A DNA stretch of 64,000 nt from Xenoacremonium recifei. Lineage: Eukaryota; Ascomycota; Sordariomycetes; Hypocreales; Nectriaceae. Shown piece after piece: positions 12,268 through 24,699 of this stretch; position 1 is the first letter of the stretch, and every line of letters starts with the position of its first letter. Under the pieces are notes generated by a model that did not search any database, was not told the origin of the DNA, and saw only the letters and a program-made list of their open reading frames with translations. Location: contig WOFQ01000020.1 of the NCBI GenBank assembly GCA_012184525.1, forward strand, positions 248,001 to 312,000, written 5' to 3'. Made by a program: the position numbers and the translations under genes.

Positions 12268-13431
12268 ATGTTTCCTCTCACCCCCGTCGCTCAGCACAGC
12301 TTCGGGCGAGAAGTATATGCCCTCGACATTCATCGCACAGCGGCAGGCCTTGCCGCTATTGCTAGTGACCAACGTTTGACACTCCTAGACCCTGCACGCA
12401 TCGAGCAAGGCCCTCTGCGTAGCCTACCAACGGATCATGGCAATTTGACAACGCTGCGGGTGTTCGATGGGGATGCAAGTTTGGTGTGTACCGCGGGGGA
12501 GAATGGTATGGTGGGAGTCTGGGACTTGAGAGATGGGAAGCGAGTTGCACAGTTTCAAGGTGCGTCTGTCTTTGTCGCTTAATATCGTGGGCTTGAGTGT
12601 AAGTGAAGGATACTAACGATCCTGAAGCGAGCGAGGCCCCTATTCTCTCTATGGCATGCAGCCCCGAAACAAAGACCATTGCCGTAGGCACAGAGCTACA
12701 AAATCACACAGCATCCATCCTCCTTTGGTAAACCTCCTCTTCCTTCTGCTCTCAACACCTGCCAACATCCTCCAGGGACGTCCGGTCTGCGCCCTCAGCC
12801 AAGGCACATTACCAAGAAGTCCACAGCGACGACGTTACCAGCCTAACTTTTAACCCCTCCAACCCAGCCCTCCTTCTCAGTGGATCAACTGACGGCCTCG
12901 TGTCCGTACACGACACACGCATCACCGACGAGGACGAGCTCACTATCCAAACCTTCAATCACAACGCTTCCATCCACACTGCAGCATGGTTGACTGCCAC
13001 GGAAGTCCTAGCGCTCTCGCACGACGAGCGCTTCGCGCTTTACGATATGGCTGATGAACGCGTCACTGGGGATGCCACGCTGGACTTTGACGATTTAAGG
13101 AGTGTGCTGGGGTGTCAATATGTGGCGGATGCGGTACCGAAGAACGACGGGAGCGGCGCAGTGATCGGGACTGGGGCACAAGAGTAATGACTTTACCTCC
13201 TCGCTTTCGGTATGACGTTAATACTGACGAAATTGCAGTCACCAAATGTTTGAACTCACCTTTTTGGCCAGGAATGGCGACGGATGGGCGTTGGACCGCA
13301 ACAACACCGTTGGCCTACCAGGGGCACACAGCGAGGAGATTGTGCGAGCATTCAGCTTCTACGACGACGAGCACGTAGTTTTCTCAGCAGGCGAAGACGG
13401 GAACATCAAGGCATGGAGACCAAGTAGCTAG
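12268..13431 (+). CDS. WDR89-like WD40 repeat protein
   Basis: Four exons (12268-12559, 12628-12727, 12776-13183, 13239-13431) encode 330 aa, with all phases closing. Intron 1 has a textbook TACTAAC branch site. WD-type repeats can be read at VCTAGENGMVGVWDLRDG, at ASILLWDVRS, at LLLSGSTDGLVSVHDTR, and at the end in VFSAGEDGNIKAWRPS. The order and the short ending resemble WDR89 relatives. Such proteins form a beta-propeller scaffold. The partner is unknown, and no pathway can be read from the neighbours. Confidence 0.82.
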
Positions 13432-14119
13432 GCATAAATGTCCAAGAAGACAAAAATTTAGTCAAGTTGAGCGCCGACGTGCAAACACCACGAACCCACA
13501 TCGCGATACCATTTTCCGCCTCACTCCCGCCGCCCACCAGAACCTCAACCTCAAACGCACACGAACCACCTCTCATATCGCTCCCAAAATTATACCAAAA
13601 AAGTATTTTAATACTAAAAAAAAAGTTATTATTATTCCTCCGACACAGGAACGAGATGTCGTTACGAGCCACCCACAGAACTCGCACTCGAACCTGCCGC
13701 TCCCGTCATCGGCGAATCAGCACTACTCCGACATGTAGCACCGCAAGCCCTAGGGAATCTCTTATAGGTTAAGAGCTGGAGAGTTATTTGGGGGTATAGA
13801 GCTATGGTCTGTTCGGTGGGAGGTGGGTGGGATTGGTTGGTGGTGGTGGCAGTGATTCATTGTTGAGAGGGGGGGTTGGCTGGCCGCCCTAGTTGACGAC
13901 GCTGAGCGCCCAATGAGGGCCTAGGGAATGCCTCTTTGGTTCCCGTCTCAGTGCCTCCCAATGATTCCTTTAAGCTGGTGCTTGGAGGCAGAATGTCGCT
14001 CCCCAGCGCCGCATATCATCCAGAATTTGGTCTTCATCACCTGCACTCGCAGCACCCAGCCCACATGAAGTCAACCTCTGCAACAACTTTTTGCATCTTG
14101 ATTTTCCTAATACTCCTCC
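13432..14119. other. Convergent 3' spacer with A-rich tract
   Basis: Two convergent gene ends. An A-rich tract at about 13600-13630 sits just after the WD40 gene and could mark polyadenylation or an AT microsatellite. No gene seen. Confidence 0.5.
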
Positions 14120-14986
14120 TCAACCGTACTTATCATGCTTCCCTTTGACCTTCAACTCCAACAACCGCTCATGATAATCCCCCTCCCTCCTCGCCTTCTT
14201 CAACCTACGCACTTCATCCTCTTCCAGCCGCCGCCCCACAGCTTCTTCAAGCTCTCGCCGGCTGATCTTGGCCAGCGCTTTTTCTTCTTTGTTCGCCTTG
14301 TGTCGCGGCTTGAAGCGCGCCTGCATGCGGATGCGGAACGTGGTGTTGAAGGAGATGGCGTCGCCGTCGCCGCGCAACTCGGCGGGAGATGTGGACTTGG
14401 CGGATTTGGTGGGCTTGATGGTGAGGAATGTATCGCGCAGGGTCATGATCTGGAAGGTGCCTGGTGTGTCGGCTGTGAGGACCATGTTGAAGGATTCGAG
14501 GGGGGATACGGCGTCGGCGTTGGCGGAGAGGGCGCCGATCTTATCGCAGGAGAGATACCTAGCGAACAATGTCAGCATTGATCGCAGCTGTCAGAGACGC
14601 AAGCCAACTTACTTCCCGTGATGTCCCTTCAGACGGAAGCTCTCCGTCCCAGACACGCGGTTCGCAACCCACACCTGGCGCACATCATGCGGCTCTGCGC
14701 TCGCCGGGTTCCCGTCCACGATGTTCTCAATCGGCAGCGCAAACACCTTGCCGCCCGGATCGCAGGCCAGCGCCGAGGGCGTCTCTGTCGGGAGGACTAT
14801 CATGACCGGGCCAGAAATGTCCGTCGCAGCCTCGGCCGAGACCCAGCTGTCGTCGTTTTCGGCGTCATCGTCCAGCTTGGCTACCTGCTGCCTCGGGCCA
14901 TCGTCGTCGGCTGCTGGCTTATCGGCGTCGACGCGCTTGCGCTTCTTGGGCTTCTTGTCGCCCTTGAAGGAGAGCGGCTTGACCAT
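14120..14986 (-). CDS. FRG1-like nuclear/nucleolar protein
   Basis: Two exons on the minus strand, 14986-14613 and 14558-14120, separated by a 54-nt intron (GTAAGT donor, CTAG acceptor). The product is 270 aa. The N-terminus is strongly basic (MVKPLSFKGDKKPKKRKR), a likely nuclear localisation signal. Splicing gives FRLKGHHGKYLSCDKIG, the fascin/FRG1-type beta-trefoil motif, followed by FQIMTLRDTFLTIKPT and a lysine-rich C-terminus. Family knowledge: FRG1 proteins associate with RNA processing and can bundle actin. The start is 290 bp from the divergent oxygenase-like gene, so both probably share that promoter interval. Confidence 0.85.
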
Positions 14987-15276
14987 GACTGGTTGTCGTA
15001 TTCACGGTCGAATCAAAGAAGATGTTGGAGTTGGCGGCTGGCGTCGGATGGAGTCAGTCTGATACGGGAAACGGCGAGCTCCACAGGAAGTGGACGGTTG
15101 GGGAAGGAGGATCGTCAGAGACGGTTTATGTAATCCGTTTTCTCCCCGCAGTTGCATGGATGATGCCGTAGCTCGAGTCGAGACCGTTAGGATAAGAAGA
15201 CCGGCTGGCCCTATCATGGACCTCGCATATGCTCACTCGTTCGACGCTCCTTTGATAAGCGATTGAGGTTTTGGCG

Positions 15277-16485
15277 ATGGCGGCACAAGCTCAAGCAGTG
15301 ACGGTGTCGTTAGAGGATCTCAAACAGGGTTTGTCTCTCATCCTCTTGGCCCCAGACATGTAGGGTAAGGTACTTACACGGTCAACAGGGAACATCCCGT
15401 TCAGCACCCTTCAGGAAGCGTTTGGACCGGATTCTCTCGGCATCCTCGTCGTCAAAGATGTGCCTGAGGAATTTGCCCAGTTGAGGCTCCTGGCGCTCTC
15501 GTATGCTTCATATCTCGGCAACCTGCCCAAAGAGGAGCTCGGTAGGCACTGCACTCGCTTCAGTTGCCCTCATGAGTACACCACTAACATCACCCTAGAG
15601 TCGCTGGAGAACCCAACAGCCAAGTATCTCACTGGCTGGTCTCTAGGCAAAGAAACCCTCAAAAACGGGCAGGTCGACACCTTCAAGGGCAGCTATTACG
15701 CGAATTGCGCATTTTACGTTGACCCAAGCCTGGAATGTGCGGCGCCTACAGCCGACTTCTCAGCAGAGACGTTCCCCGAGTACCTCTCACCCAATATCTG
15801 GCCTCCCGAGACCACTCTTCCCGGGTTCAAACCGGCAGTGTCAAGCCTCTGCTCGTTGATCATCGACGTAGCCGTCCTCGTGGCCCGCGCCTGCGACCGC
15901 TTCGCCGAGAAGGAGATCCAGGGGTACCCAAAAGGCTATCTTGAGCATGTTGTGAGCACATCGAATACGACCAAGGCCCGCCTACTACATTACTATCCTC
16001 AGGAGGCCGAAGAAAGCGGCGATGAGGACGACTGGTGCGCCACCCACCTCGATCACGGCTGTCTTACGGGCCTCACCTCTGCCATGTTCATTGACGAGCA
16101 AGCTTCTTCTCCGACAATCCCGCCTATCCCTCACGCCCCGACATCAGCCTCACTCCCACCTCTCACGGAGCTCCCTTCATCTCCCGATCCATCTGCGGGA
16201 CTGTACATCAAGAGCCGCACAGGCGAGACGGTACAAGTGCGCATCCCACGCGACTGCATCGCCTTCCAAACGGGCGAGGCACTGGAGCGCATCACGGCGG
16301 GACGATTCAAGGCCGTGCCACACTTTGTGAAAGGCGTGCGGGCGACTGCGAGCGGCGGGCGAGTAGCGAGGAATACTCTGGCCGTGTTTACGCAGCCGAA
16401 TCTGGGCGAAGAGGTAGATGTCGAGCAGCACCTGACGTTTGGCGAGTTTGCGCGGGGAATTGTCTCAAAAAATACGGTTTCGTGA
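15277..16485 (+). CDS. 2-oxoglutarate/Fe(II) oxygenase-like (isopenicillin N synthase fold) protein
   Basis: Three exons (15277-15328, 15389-15541, 15599-16485) encode 363 aa. The first 17 residues come from a small first exon whose donor is a weak GTTTGT. The second intron (57 nt, acceptor CCCTAG, branch-like ACTAAC) is in frame and stop-free, so retention would add 19 residues. Metal-binding residues fit the double-stranded beta-helix dioxygenases: HxD at His218-Asp220 (ATHLDHG), a distal His310 (VPHFV) and a following RVARNT motif whose Arg could hold 2-oxoglutarate. The substrate is unknown; fungal members are widespread and mostly uncharacterised. Cytosolic, with no targeting signal seen. 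Confidence 0.83.
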
Positions 16486-16623
16486 GGGCGTCAGCCTGAA
16501 TCCTTGCGAGAGAGACGTCTTTCCTGAAGGATGGTGAGAGTGGGGGACAAAAGGGGCGACTGTATTGAGACGCTCCAGAAGTCAAACGAGATATATTGCG
16601 GAATGAAACTGCCTTTATTACCT

Positions 16624-18042
16624 TTAGACTTCAAGAGACTCATCTTGGTCTTGTAAGAATCCTAAGAAACCAAAAGTTGAGTGAAACTGTCTCGGGCCCT
16701 TCGCTGGGCGTCTCCTCCGCATGTACTGCTCAGAGGGTCGCTCGTCCCAGGGACCTAAGTATGAGGTATTCCTGACAGCCCAATCGAGATGTTCCCAGAC
16801 CAGATTCGCACTTATATCTTCCTGCATCTGCTCTGCAGTTCGGGGTGGTCCTGGCCGTTCCCCATCATTCACGCTTGCTATATCGGCCTTCGCCAAATCC
16901 TCAATATCGTCCTCCAGTGCTCGCGCCGCGCATGCTCGTGCCTCCTCCAACAGGGACAGAAGACCCTCCGTTTCCCAGAATGTGGGGTAATAAATTCGCA
17001 TAAGTACGGACAATTGTGCCCAGGACCCCGGTTGGAAGTGCTGGCAGACTATGCCGAGCCCTTCGTCTGGATCGAAGAGGCCCATCATGAAATTTGGGTT
17101 GAGCTGAAGAATTGTAATACCGAGCTTGCTGACCTGATAGACGAGTGACCGCTCTAATTCCCAAAGTTGCTTGTCGGAATATCTCAGCATCTTGGCCGAG
17201 AGGGGGCTGCGGACAACGGCCAGCTTGATGGCATCCTGAAGTTCCGTGGGGAGGGTACGCGGAGCGCGAGCGAGAACGTTGCGTGTTTTCTTCAGATCGC
17301 GGAGATCAACCAGCAACTTGAGTTTCAACAGCCACATAGAAACAACCTGGTCTATCTCCGGCTCTCTGCGCCAGAGGTCCCCAGACTCGAAAGCATCAGC
17401 CCCATGAATATCGAGGTACGGGTGCGCCATGTAGTCCCAGTCGGCTTCACCGTCGGGGTTATGCGTCGCCCACCACTTTACGAAGTCATAACACTCCTGG
17501 TCGAGATCCAGTCGCAGCATCAACGCCGGCACAAGGGCCCGTATACCCAACCCTTCGGCTCGACACAATCTCAACATATCGAGCAAGTGTCCGAGGGCTT
17601 CGCGAACGCCATCAAGGGTGCCGAAGGATCGCAAATTCGTCGCCAGCCAACATCGTTTGCGAATGTATTCGGTGACGTTTGTCAGGGAGGTGAACCTGCC
17701 GACATGCGTCTCAAAGGCGTTCGCGGGTGTGTCCTCGTCCGCGTCCTCGTCCTCCGTAGGATGGCGAATGAAGTATTCTTCCTCGTCGACTTGCATGCGT
17801 GCCCTCTGGACCAAGTTGCAGTCAAATTTGTGCAGATAACGATGAGCGGTCTGGTGCTGGCGGCTACAGTAGCGCACTGCGCGACAGCCGGTGCATCGGA
17901 GGAGGCGGTCTCCTGTTGCTAAGCATTCTGCGCAGCGATGGCGTAAGGATCCAACTGGGCCTTTGAATTCACTTGGATCTCTTTGAAGAGTATCCATGGT
18001 TGTCGACGGATGACTCCCAGTGAAGTTCCAGAGGCACTGCAA
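16624..18042 (-). CDS. MYND-type zinc finger protein
   Basis: A single exon of 472 aa. The MYND finger lies at residues 37-75 with the pattern C37, C40, C50, C53, C59, H63, H71, C75, all ligands present. The next in-frame Met is at residue 16 (17997), and either start keeps the finger. The long C-terminal region (about 100-470) is helical without a recognised catalytic domain; in particular no SET motifs are visible. MYND fingers bind proline-rich peptides, so a protein-interaction role is inferred. The gene marks the left edge of the accessory region: beyond its start the DNA becomes AT-rich and gene-poor. Confidence 0.85.
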   Translation of the reverse strand: MQCLWNFTGSHPSTTMDTLQRDPSEFKGPVGSLRHRCAECLATGDRLLRCTGCRAVRYCSRQHQTAHRYLHKFDCNLVQRARMQVDEEEYFIRHPTEDEDADEDTPANAFETHVGRFTSLTNVTEYIRKRCWLATNLRSFGTLDGVREALGHLLDMLRLCRAEGLGIRALVPALMLRLDLDQECYDFVKWWATHNPDGEADWDYMAHPYLDIHGADAFESGDLWRREPEIDQVVSMWLLKLKLLVDLRDLKKTRNVLARAPRTLPTELQDAIKLAVVRSPLSAKMLRYSDKQLWELERSLVYQVSKLGITILQLNPNFMMGLFDPDEGLGIVCQHFQPGSWAQLSVLMRIYYPTFWETEGLLSLLEEARACAARALEDDIEDLAKADIASVNDGERPGPPRTAEQMQEDISANLVWEHLDWAVRNTSYLGPWDERPSEQYMRRRRPAKGPRQFHSTFGFLGFLQDQDESLEV

Positions 18043-18794
18043 TGATGTGGAAGTCGGGAAGGAGAAATATCGGTGAACGTTGCACGAACTTTACCCCGCA
18101 TGCAGAATGATGTTAGCATTGTAAAAGAAATTACAATCGATATGCAATATGCAGGGCACCGCCACAGTTTTGTGCTCAATGACCTAACAGCACAAGGGCA
18201 GGCTAGGATTAGAAGTCATCAGAGGTGATCATCCGAGATATCTGCGAGCATGTAAGGTGTCCCAATGCAGAATAAACTACCACTCATGGAGTAACAGTTG
18301 TATATGTATATATAAGAGAAAAAGGACCATAGGCAGCAAAATCTTAGAGCTCTGTTTTAGATGTTCATTAAAAGACGGGGAGCTGACCTACCGGCAGCTC
18401 TTCCGACTAGCCTGTGGCCAAGAAGGAAGACTCTGGGGCCTTTCATAAACCATTAACTTTATTCTAACCCCAATTCCTACTCCTCATACGATACTGACAT
18501 CTATCCAAACTCCCAATGCTTACCTCAATCCCTAACAAACTATTTCTACTTCATATACGATATCTAATGTTTTTCTTTCCGAGCGACCAAGTAGGTGATC
18601 CCTGGTTGTGGCTGAAGAACTGCATTTTTAGCGCGAGGCCGGCTGCAAGGTGCACTATTGCGAGTACATAGGCGCTTTGGGGCAGTGATAGGCCACCAAT
18701 TCATAGGTCATCATTCACTAGGCAGAGCTCTCTGGAGAAGCATGGGGAATATTGTCAACCAGAACCACTCCTAAGAACCGGAAAGCCAATCTTA
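18043..18794. other. AT-rich spacer at the left edge of the accessory region
   Basis: Composition falls to AT-rich compared with the MYND gene. It holds the MYND promoter and, further right, decayed sequence leading into the HET relic. No intact gene. Confidence 0.5.
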
Positions 18795-20866
18795 ATGATT
18801 GATACCAAGGATCGCAGGCTTGTTACTGTCTCAGACGGTAACTCTAACCAAGCAGTTTATGCAACAGAACCGAGGAAGAGACCCAAGTTTGCCGCCCTAG
18901 CTACGTTTGGGCGGGCCTGAGGTCCCTCAACTGAAGTAATCGTCCGTGAATGGCATTGCTGTTCGACTCAACTCTTGCGGCGGCCTCAACGACGAGCGAT
19001 GGGACGACATTCCTCACACTATCAGCGACGCGCTATATGTGTGTGAACAGCTCGCTATTCCCTATCTCTGGGTGGATGCCGTTTGCCAAGACCAAGACTT
19101 TAGACATCCGAATGCAGACCCAGAAATGCCAAACCCGCATGACGATGTCATGGACCTCCTTTACCAGAGTGCATATCTTACTATTTTTTGTGCGGCTGGG
19201 AACGATTCATGGATCCCGACCCCAGAGAGCCCGAAAGACATATCTGAACGGCGCTACTCGTCCACAGGAACAAATGCAAGATCAGTGGATTGCTATCTAC
19301 CCCGGGACTAATTACCAGCTATTGGTCGACTCGAAGTGGAATTCCAGAGCCTGGACATACCAAGAGCACCTACTTTCGAACCGGATTATTGCCTTTACCA
19401 ACGATGAAGTGCTATTTGAGTGCGATTCGTGTGTCGGACAGCGTGAGGGTTATTTTTACTGAACATCCCGACTACCTCTCCGACGATATCAGGCTTCCGT
19501 TGGCGGAATTGTCGTTCAATCTCCGACTGGAGTCACTGTTGCCTGCTCCGGGGGCAGAGGAACGGGAACTGGATGAAACAAGTCTTCACGGCAACGCTCA
19601 TTCGGTTGCAGAAGCTATCCGAGATGGTGATACCAAAAGTAAAGATGGTGTTAGCCAAGTAGGTGGTAGCTCCAGCAGTGATGAGGATCCTTCTGAGGGA
19701 CACGATTCATTGCCCCTTCGGATGGAAGCAGGTCATTTAATCAAGGCTAATCGCGAGCCTGTTGGAAGAGCTGAACAGCCGTCACCAGGAAAGCTAGGTT
19801 ATGACCATTACTCCATCCTCGACAGCTTACAAGTATGCCGGTCGAGATATGACCGATCTTTCGGATGCTATGGGGGCCATCGACGGGATCCTGCGGCGAA
19901 ATAGCAAGAGCACCTGCTACCGGGATTCGGGAAAGGGAGTTCCTTTGAATATCTTTTACGACTGCCTCTTTTTTTGACGTGCCGCATTTTAGGCCTGGCC
20001 TTCGCAGGGAAGGATTCCCAAGCTGGAGTTGGTGCGGTTGGCAAAAAGAGAGGTATAATGCCGATAGTACTATCACTAGCAGAGTACCTAGTAACCTGTC
20101 GGAGGTACAGAAGGAAAGAGAAGGGTTTGAGAAAGATTATTGGACGTAGGCACTCATCGGATTTTGGGAGAGTGATTGCTTCACCTAGCTTAAAGAGGTT
20201 GTCGTTGTTTATCGCCCGGTCATAGTAGGCGACGATAAGGAGAATTAAGACGAGAATATGAATAGCAGCGGCATCCCGGAAGAAGAGGAAGAGACGGTAG
20301 GTACCAAAATCCTACCGGTGGTGTTTGAAACGGTCAACAATGGGGAACTGCCGGTTCTAAGAAGAGAACCGGTATAATTTCAGTCCCGAGTGGAGGTGCG
20401 ACTTGGAGAACACTCTCATCCTTATGTCGGGTATTCTCAAAATGCGTATTAGTCGACACGGACAAGAAACTTATGCTGGCGAAGAGTGGCCAAATGAGCG
20501 CCGGTATCATATTATTTCCCCAGATTTAGGTTTCCCAACCATTGATCTTGATCGCCAATGGCGCGAGATGCAGGGAGACGAGCTCTCATTTTTGGAGATT
20601 GGCACAACTCGCGCGTTTGACCCTAGGGAAGTTTGCGTGGCTGGAATATCCTAGAGCAGGATGGGGCTACATGCTCCAAATCGCCAGGCTGGGAAGAGCA
20701 CTTGAAGGAACGAGTGGTTATGTTTTTTCTTGAAGATGGTGAGCATGGGCTCTATCGAAGAGCGGACATGTACGAGATTGACAAGGAGTATTGGGATGAC
20801 GCACCAAAAAAAGGCGACGTGCATAGGGTTGCATTAAGGAAGAAGTATTCGCATATATCGGAATAA
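18795..20866 (+). pseudogene. Broken HET-domain (heterokaryon incompatibility) gene
   Basis: HET-domain landmarks occur in the right order but in different frames. A LIDTK-like start with RRLVTVSDGN lies at about 18795, then a split SYVW motif near 18900 with two single-base shifts, an in-frame TAA at 18937, YLWVDAVCQDQD at about 19055-19090, another frame change near 19240, and WNSRAWTYQEHLLSNRIIAF at about 19340-19400. After more shifts come FPSWSWCGW near 20010 and a final charged segment ending at the TAA at 20864-20866. Several independent lesions make a functional protein unlikely. Intact relatives trigger cell death on non-self fusion. Introns cannot explain the stop at 18937, because homology continues on both sides of it in the same frame. 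The right boundary is approximate. Confidence 0.8.
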
Positions 20867-22342
20867 TCAACTCACTGTCAAAGGTGTATTATCCGGAACG
20901 CAATTGTATAAGTTCTATCCAAAATTTGTCCTTCCTAATAATTTATAGTTGGCTGGAGAGCATCACTATCTAGCTAAATAACATCCTCACACTGGAGGGG
21001 TATTACATTTGTTAGGAATTCAGTTTAATTTCAGTAATTTAATTCAGATATATAGATGAGAATTAGGGTCTTTCCATCCGATGTGCTACTCAGTCACAAG
21101 GTATCAAAAATTAGTTCATGGTTTCTATGACATGAAGTAGTGGGCATGGTGTCTGTAGGTTTCGTCATGTGAGAAAATATTCCCGGGATAGGAAGCTTTT
21201 AGACATAAAAATTACTATTCATATGCTAAGGATAGCTTCAGTAGAATCAACGTTGCCTTAAATCGAGTTGATGTACAGTATGGGCGAGGAATTGCGGTGA
21301 GACTGCAGGGTAACAGGAAAGGCAAACCTCCGTAGTTGATGAAACAATACGAGGACTTGCTGGAGACGAACTAAGATATTCGACCAATAATTGACTTTGC
21401 AATCCCCACGACGCCAAGCTAGGCCATGTGCAAGTGGAGAGGCGGCAGATACCATTGCGGCTGAAAATATCTCAACGACGAATATCCCATTAGTGCGGTT
21501 TTAAGGAATGAACTGATAAGGGAGCAGACAAGTCCAGTACCAACAGCTCTTCCGAGAATCAACATTCAGCTCGTTCAATTAGTATGTCGTGGCATATTGG
21601 GATACTCCAATTGAGTCGAGCAGAACCCAAGAGCTTCCAGATAGCCGGTCAATCAGCCCACAGCTGGATATCCCTCAATGCACTCTCGAAATCCATGTTG
21701 CAACGAGCATCTGCGGAGCCGCATTCCCGCATTCTTTGCTAGCATTCTAGGCAGCAGACTATGTCCGGTGGACACTGACCCGGAGCGAGCGGTCACGCCT
21801 TCGGTGATCCAGGCCGATCCTCGGAAGGGTCTGGTCCGGAGCTTCTTATACCAGGATACGAGCCTCGCCCACACCCCAGAATGGTATGACGCTGATTCAT
21901 CGGATTCACAAAGCACGGGACTCGTCCAGATAAATCTCGCAAATATTCCCCGTCCGTGTGTCCTGGAGAGGAGATCTTTGTTGGGGGTCTCATCACTTCC
22001 GGAGCCTTCTCGGGGCAACTCAGTAGTCACGCGGGGCGGACGGCGAACAAAACAAGCCCCGGAGTACTCCACCAGAAGAAGGGTCTTGAGACTCCCGGCC
22101 CCTGATATATGGACCCGGGACACGGTACATATTGAGAGTGAGAATCTTTCATCGCCCGTGGGGCAGCGGGACAATGTTGTCACAGGGCCCATTCGAAAGA
22201 TGAATCCCCATGGGCAGGGCAGCGAGCCCCGGGTCACTCCACGAAAGAGAGACATTTATTATAAGTACGAGGGTGCCCCGGATGGGTGATTTTGTCCTGT
22301 AGTCTCTCACAATATCGAAGTGCTGCTTCACCCAGACCAAAT
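20867..22342. other. AT-rich spacer and promoter of the sugar porter
   Basis: The left part (to about 21.6 kb) is AT-rich with no gene. The right part is the upstream region of the porter and becomes GC-richer, with several CGG triplets. An open frame of 203 codons (21678-22289) has no recognisable domain and is probably chance. No copy of the cluster element CGG-N8-CCG with the ATCC core was found here. Confidence 0.5.
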
Positions 22343-23959
22343 ATGGAGCAGTCTTACAAGTTCCTCGGAACCAGTGGCGAACGCCTCAGCGTCCTTCAGC
22401 TGGCTCTTATCGTTGCGCCTTCATTTATCCTCTTCGGGTACAACCAGGCCGGAATTGGTGGCCTTCTCACTGAGGAGGACTGGGTCAAGACGTTCCCTGA
22501 GATCGATACCGTCAACAGCACCGGGGCTGAGAAGAGCCGGAAGTCAACCCTCCAGGGCTTTGTCGTTGCAACTTTTGTTCTCGGAGCGCTCGTGGGCGCG
22601 TTATCTTGCTCGTACACTGGTGACAAGTTCGGTCGTCGCCATGTCGTCTTCTTCGCTGCCATTTGCACTCTCATTGGTGAGATCCTCGAGGCATCATCAT
22701 TCGGTCTCGCCCAATTCATCGTGGGAAGAGTCATTCTTGGATTCGGTATCGGACAATTGAGCTCCATTGTGCCCGTGCTCCAGAGTGAGACCTCTGCTGC
22801 CAACAACCGAGGACGACATGTGGTACTTACCGGTCTTTTCATTTGCTTGGGTTACACTTTGGAGTCGTGGATCAACTTGGGCTTCTTTGAGTTCCATCAC
22901 GGCCCTGTTACTTGGCGTCCCCCGATTGCCATTGGCATCTTCTTTTCGCTGGTTCTGATGAGCTCCATCTACGCGCTGCCCGAAAGTCCCCGTTGGCTCA
23001 TGCTCAAGAATCGCCACACTGAAGCTATGCATGTCATTTCTGCCCTCCGTGGCCTCCCTATCACCGCGCCTGAAGTCCAGGCTGAGCTGGCTGGCATCGA
23101 GCACTCTCTTGAAGAGACAAGCCATGGAGAGACCAGATTGAGAGACATGATGACAATGGGAGATGAGAAACTCCTTTATCGCTTCCTGCTCTGTATTCTC
23201 CTGCAGTTCTACCAACAAATGTCCGGATCAAACCTGGTCAGCGTCTACGCACCAATCCTTTTCCAGACCAACCTTGGCATGAGCAGCGAGATGTCACGGG
23301 TACTTTCGGGAGGAGCTTTGACCTGGAAGTTCCTTTCCTCCTTTTTGGCCTTCATCTGTATTGACCGATTTGGACGTCGCGCTGTGTTCATTGTCAGCGG
23401 TATTGGCATGTCGGCTAGCATGATTGCGCTCGCAATTACCACCTCCTTTGGAAAGGAAAACCATGCTGCCATGATTGCTGCTGGCTGCTTCATCTACCTA
23501 TACAACACTTGGGTTCCAATCGGATTCCTTGGCGCAAACTTCCTGTACTGTACTGAGGTTGCCCCTCTCCGTCTCCGAATGGCCATGTCTTCCATCTCGA
23601 CTGCTAACCATTGGCTTTGGTAAGTAGAGCCCAATTATACATCCTATTGCGAGCCTTTTTGTTCTGACAGACTTCACCATAGGAACTTCGTTGTCATCAT
23701 GATCACGCCTGTTGCTATCGATACGATTGGTTGGAGGTACTACATCGTGTTCGCTACGATCGCTGCTTGCATTCCCGTATCGGTGTACTTCCTGTACCCA
23801 GAAACCAAGGGGCGACCACTTGAGGAGATTGAAATGCTCTTTCGCGATTCTCCTTCCATCTGGTCGGTTGTCAGATTTGCAAAGAAACCTACTTTCTCGC
23901 CACAAGCTCAGAGAAAGGTCCAAGAGACTGAGGAGGCCGAACATCATGATGGGAATTAA
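22343..23959 (+). CDS. MFS sugar porter (hexose/lactose-permease type)
   Basis: Two exons, 22343-23619 and 23683-23959, encode 517 aa. An upstream in-frame GTG at 22286 was not used; the ATG at 22343 begins MEQSYKFLG. Twelve hydrophobic segments are expected. Sugar-porter signatures are present: GDKFGRRHV in loop 2-3, PESPRWLM after helix 6, RFGRRAVF in loop 8-9, and YPETKGRPLEEIE at the end. The glutamine-containing helix 7 (LLQFYQQMSGSNLVSVYAP) matches hexose-family porters. The plasma membrane and proton symport are inferred from the family. It sits 5.7 kb before the catabolic cluster, but its promoter lacks the shared element, so membership is doubtful. Confidence 0.9.
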
Positions 23960-24699
23960 AATGCTGCGCAGCTCACTTTTGCTCGTTTGTAATGGAATCA
24001 AGCGAGCCGGCGTATGGCAAGCCTAAGGGACTTGATAGAGTATTCTTATAACCCGGTTTTGGTACTGTGGTCCCGAATTAAACGAAATGCTCCCATTTAC
24101 GTGACCGCATGGTATATACCGCGAATCCTTTCCTAAATATATCATGAGCCGTGATAGCTTGGGCTACTATTTATACCCGTGTCTTTCCGTGGTTGATTCT
24201 TTGCCTGGAGTTCATAGAGGGTCTAATTTACATTAGACGGACTACGTACATGTTACAGAGCAAAGCGTCCGTATTGCTAACTCGATGGTTTGTGCTTCTA
24301 AGCCCCGCTACTCCCCTTTCGTTCACTGGCTATGAGGATGATTCAAGTTGAAAAATATACCTGGAGGCCGTAATTTTGTCTTCTAAGTCTCGTCATTGCG
24401 ATTTGATGTACTCGGTGAAGCTCTAATGTGCTGTGCTGGGACCACAAGTTTGGGAAAGAAAAACATTCCGCCTCTAACAAGCAGTGCTTTCAGGAGTGAG
24501 GGCAGTTTAATGATATCTGTATGCTTTCTATCTTGCACGGATGATCTTTTCGCTTTTCATAAAAGCAGGGATCCTTGGCAAGACTAATGCAGCCATGGCC
24601 CGGGTAATTGCATGCATTTAACCCGTCATATCAAGGCAACCGATGCTGACTTCGTGATCCACAACTTCCCTCTTCCTTACCCATGCCTCTCTTTGCAAA
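23960..24699. other. Spacer between the sugar porter and the HET gene
   Basis: AT-rich 3' region of the porter plus the HET promoter. Nothing recognisable. Confidence 0.5.

Noticed and set aside
18795..20866. HET relic as an intact multi-intron gene
   Set aside because: Homology continues in the same frame on both sides of the stop at 18937, and single-base shifts split one motif; introns cannot repair this.
21678..22289. 203-codon ORF upstream of the first sugar porter
   Set aside because: No recognisable domain, ends at the porter leader, and an opposite-strand ORF of similar length overlaps it.
22343..23959. First sugar porter as a member of the catabolic cluster
   Set aside because: It is separated by a HET gene and its promoter lacks the shared CGG-N8-CCG element; kept as a neighbour only.
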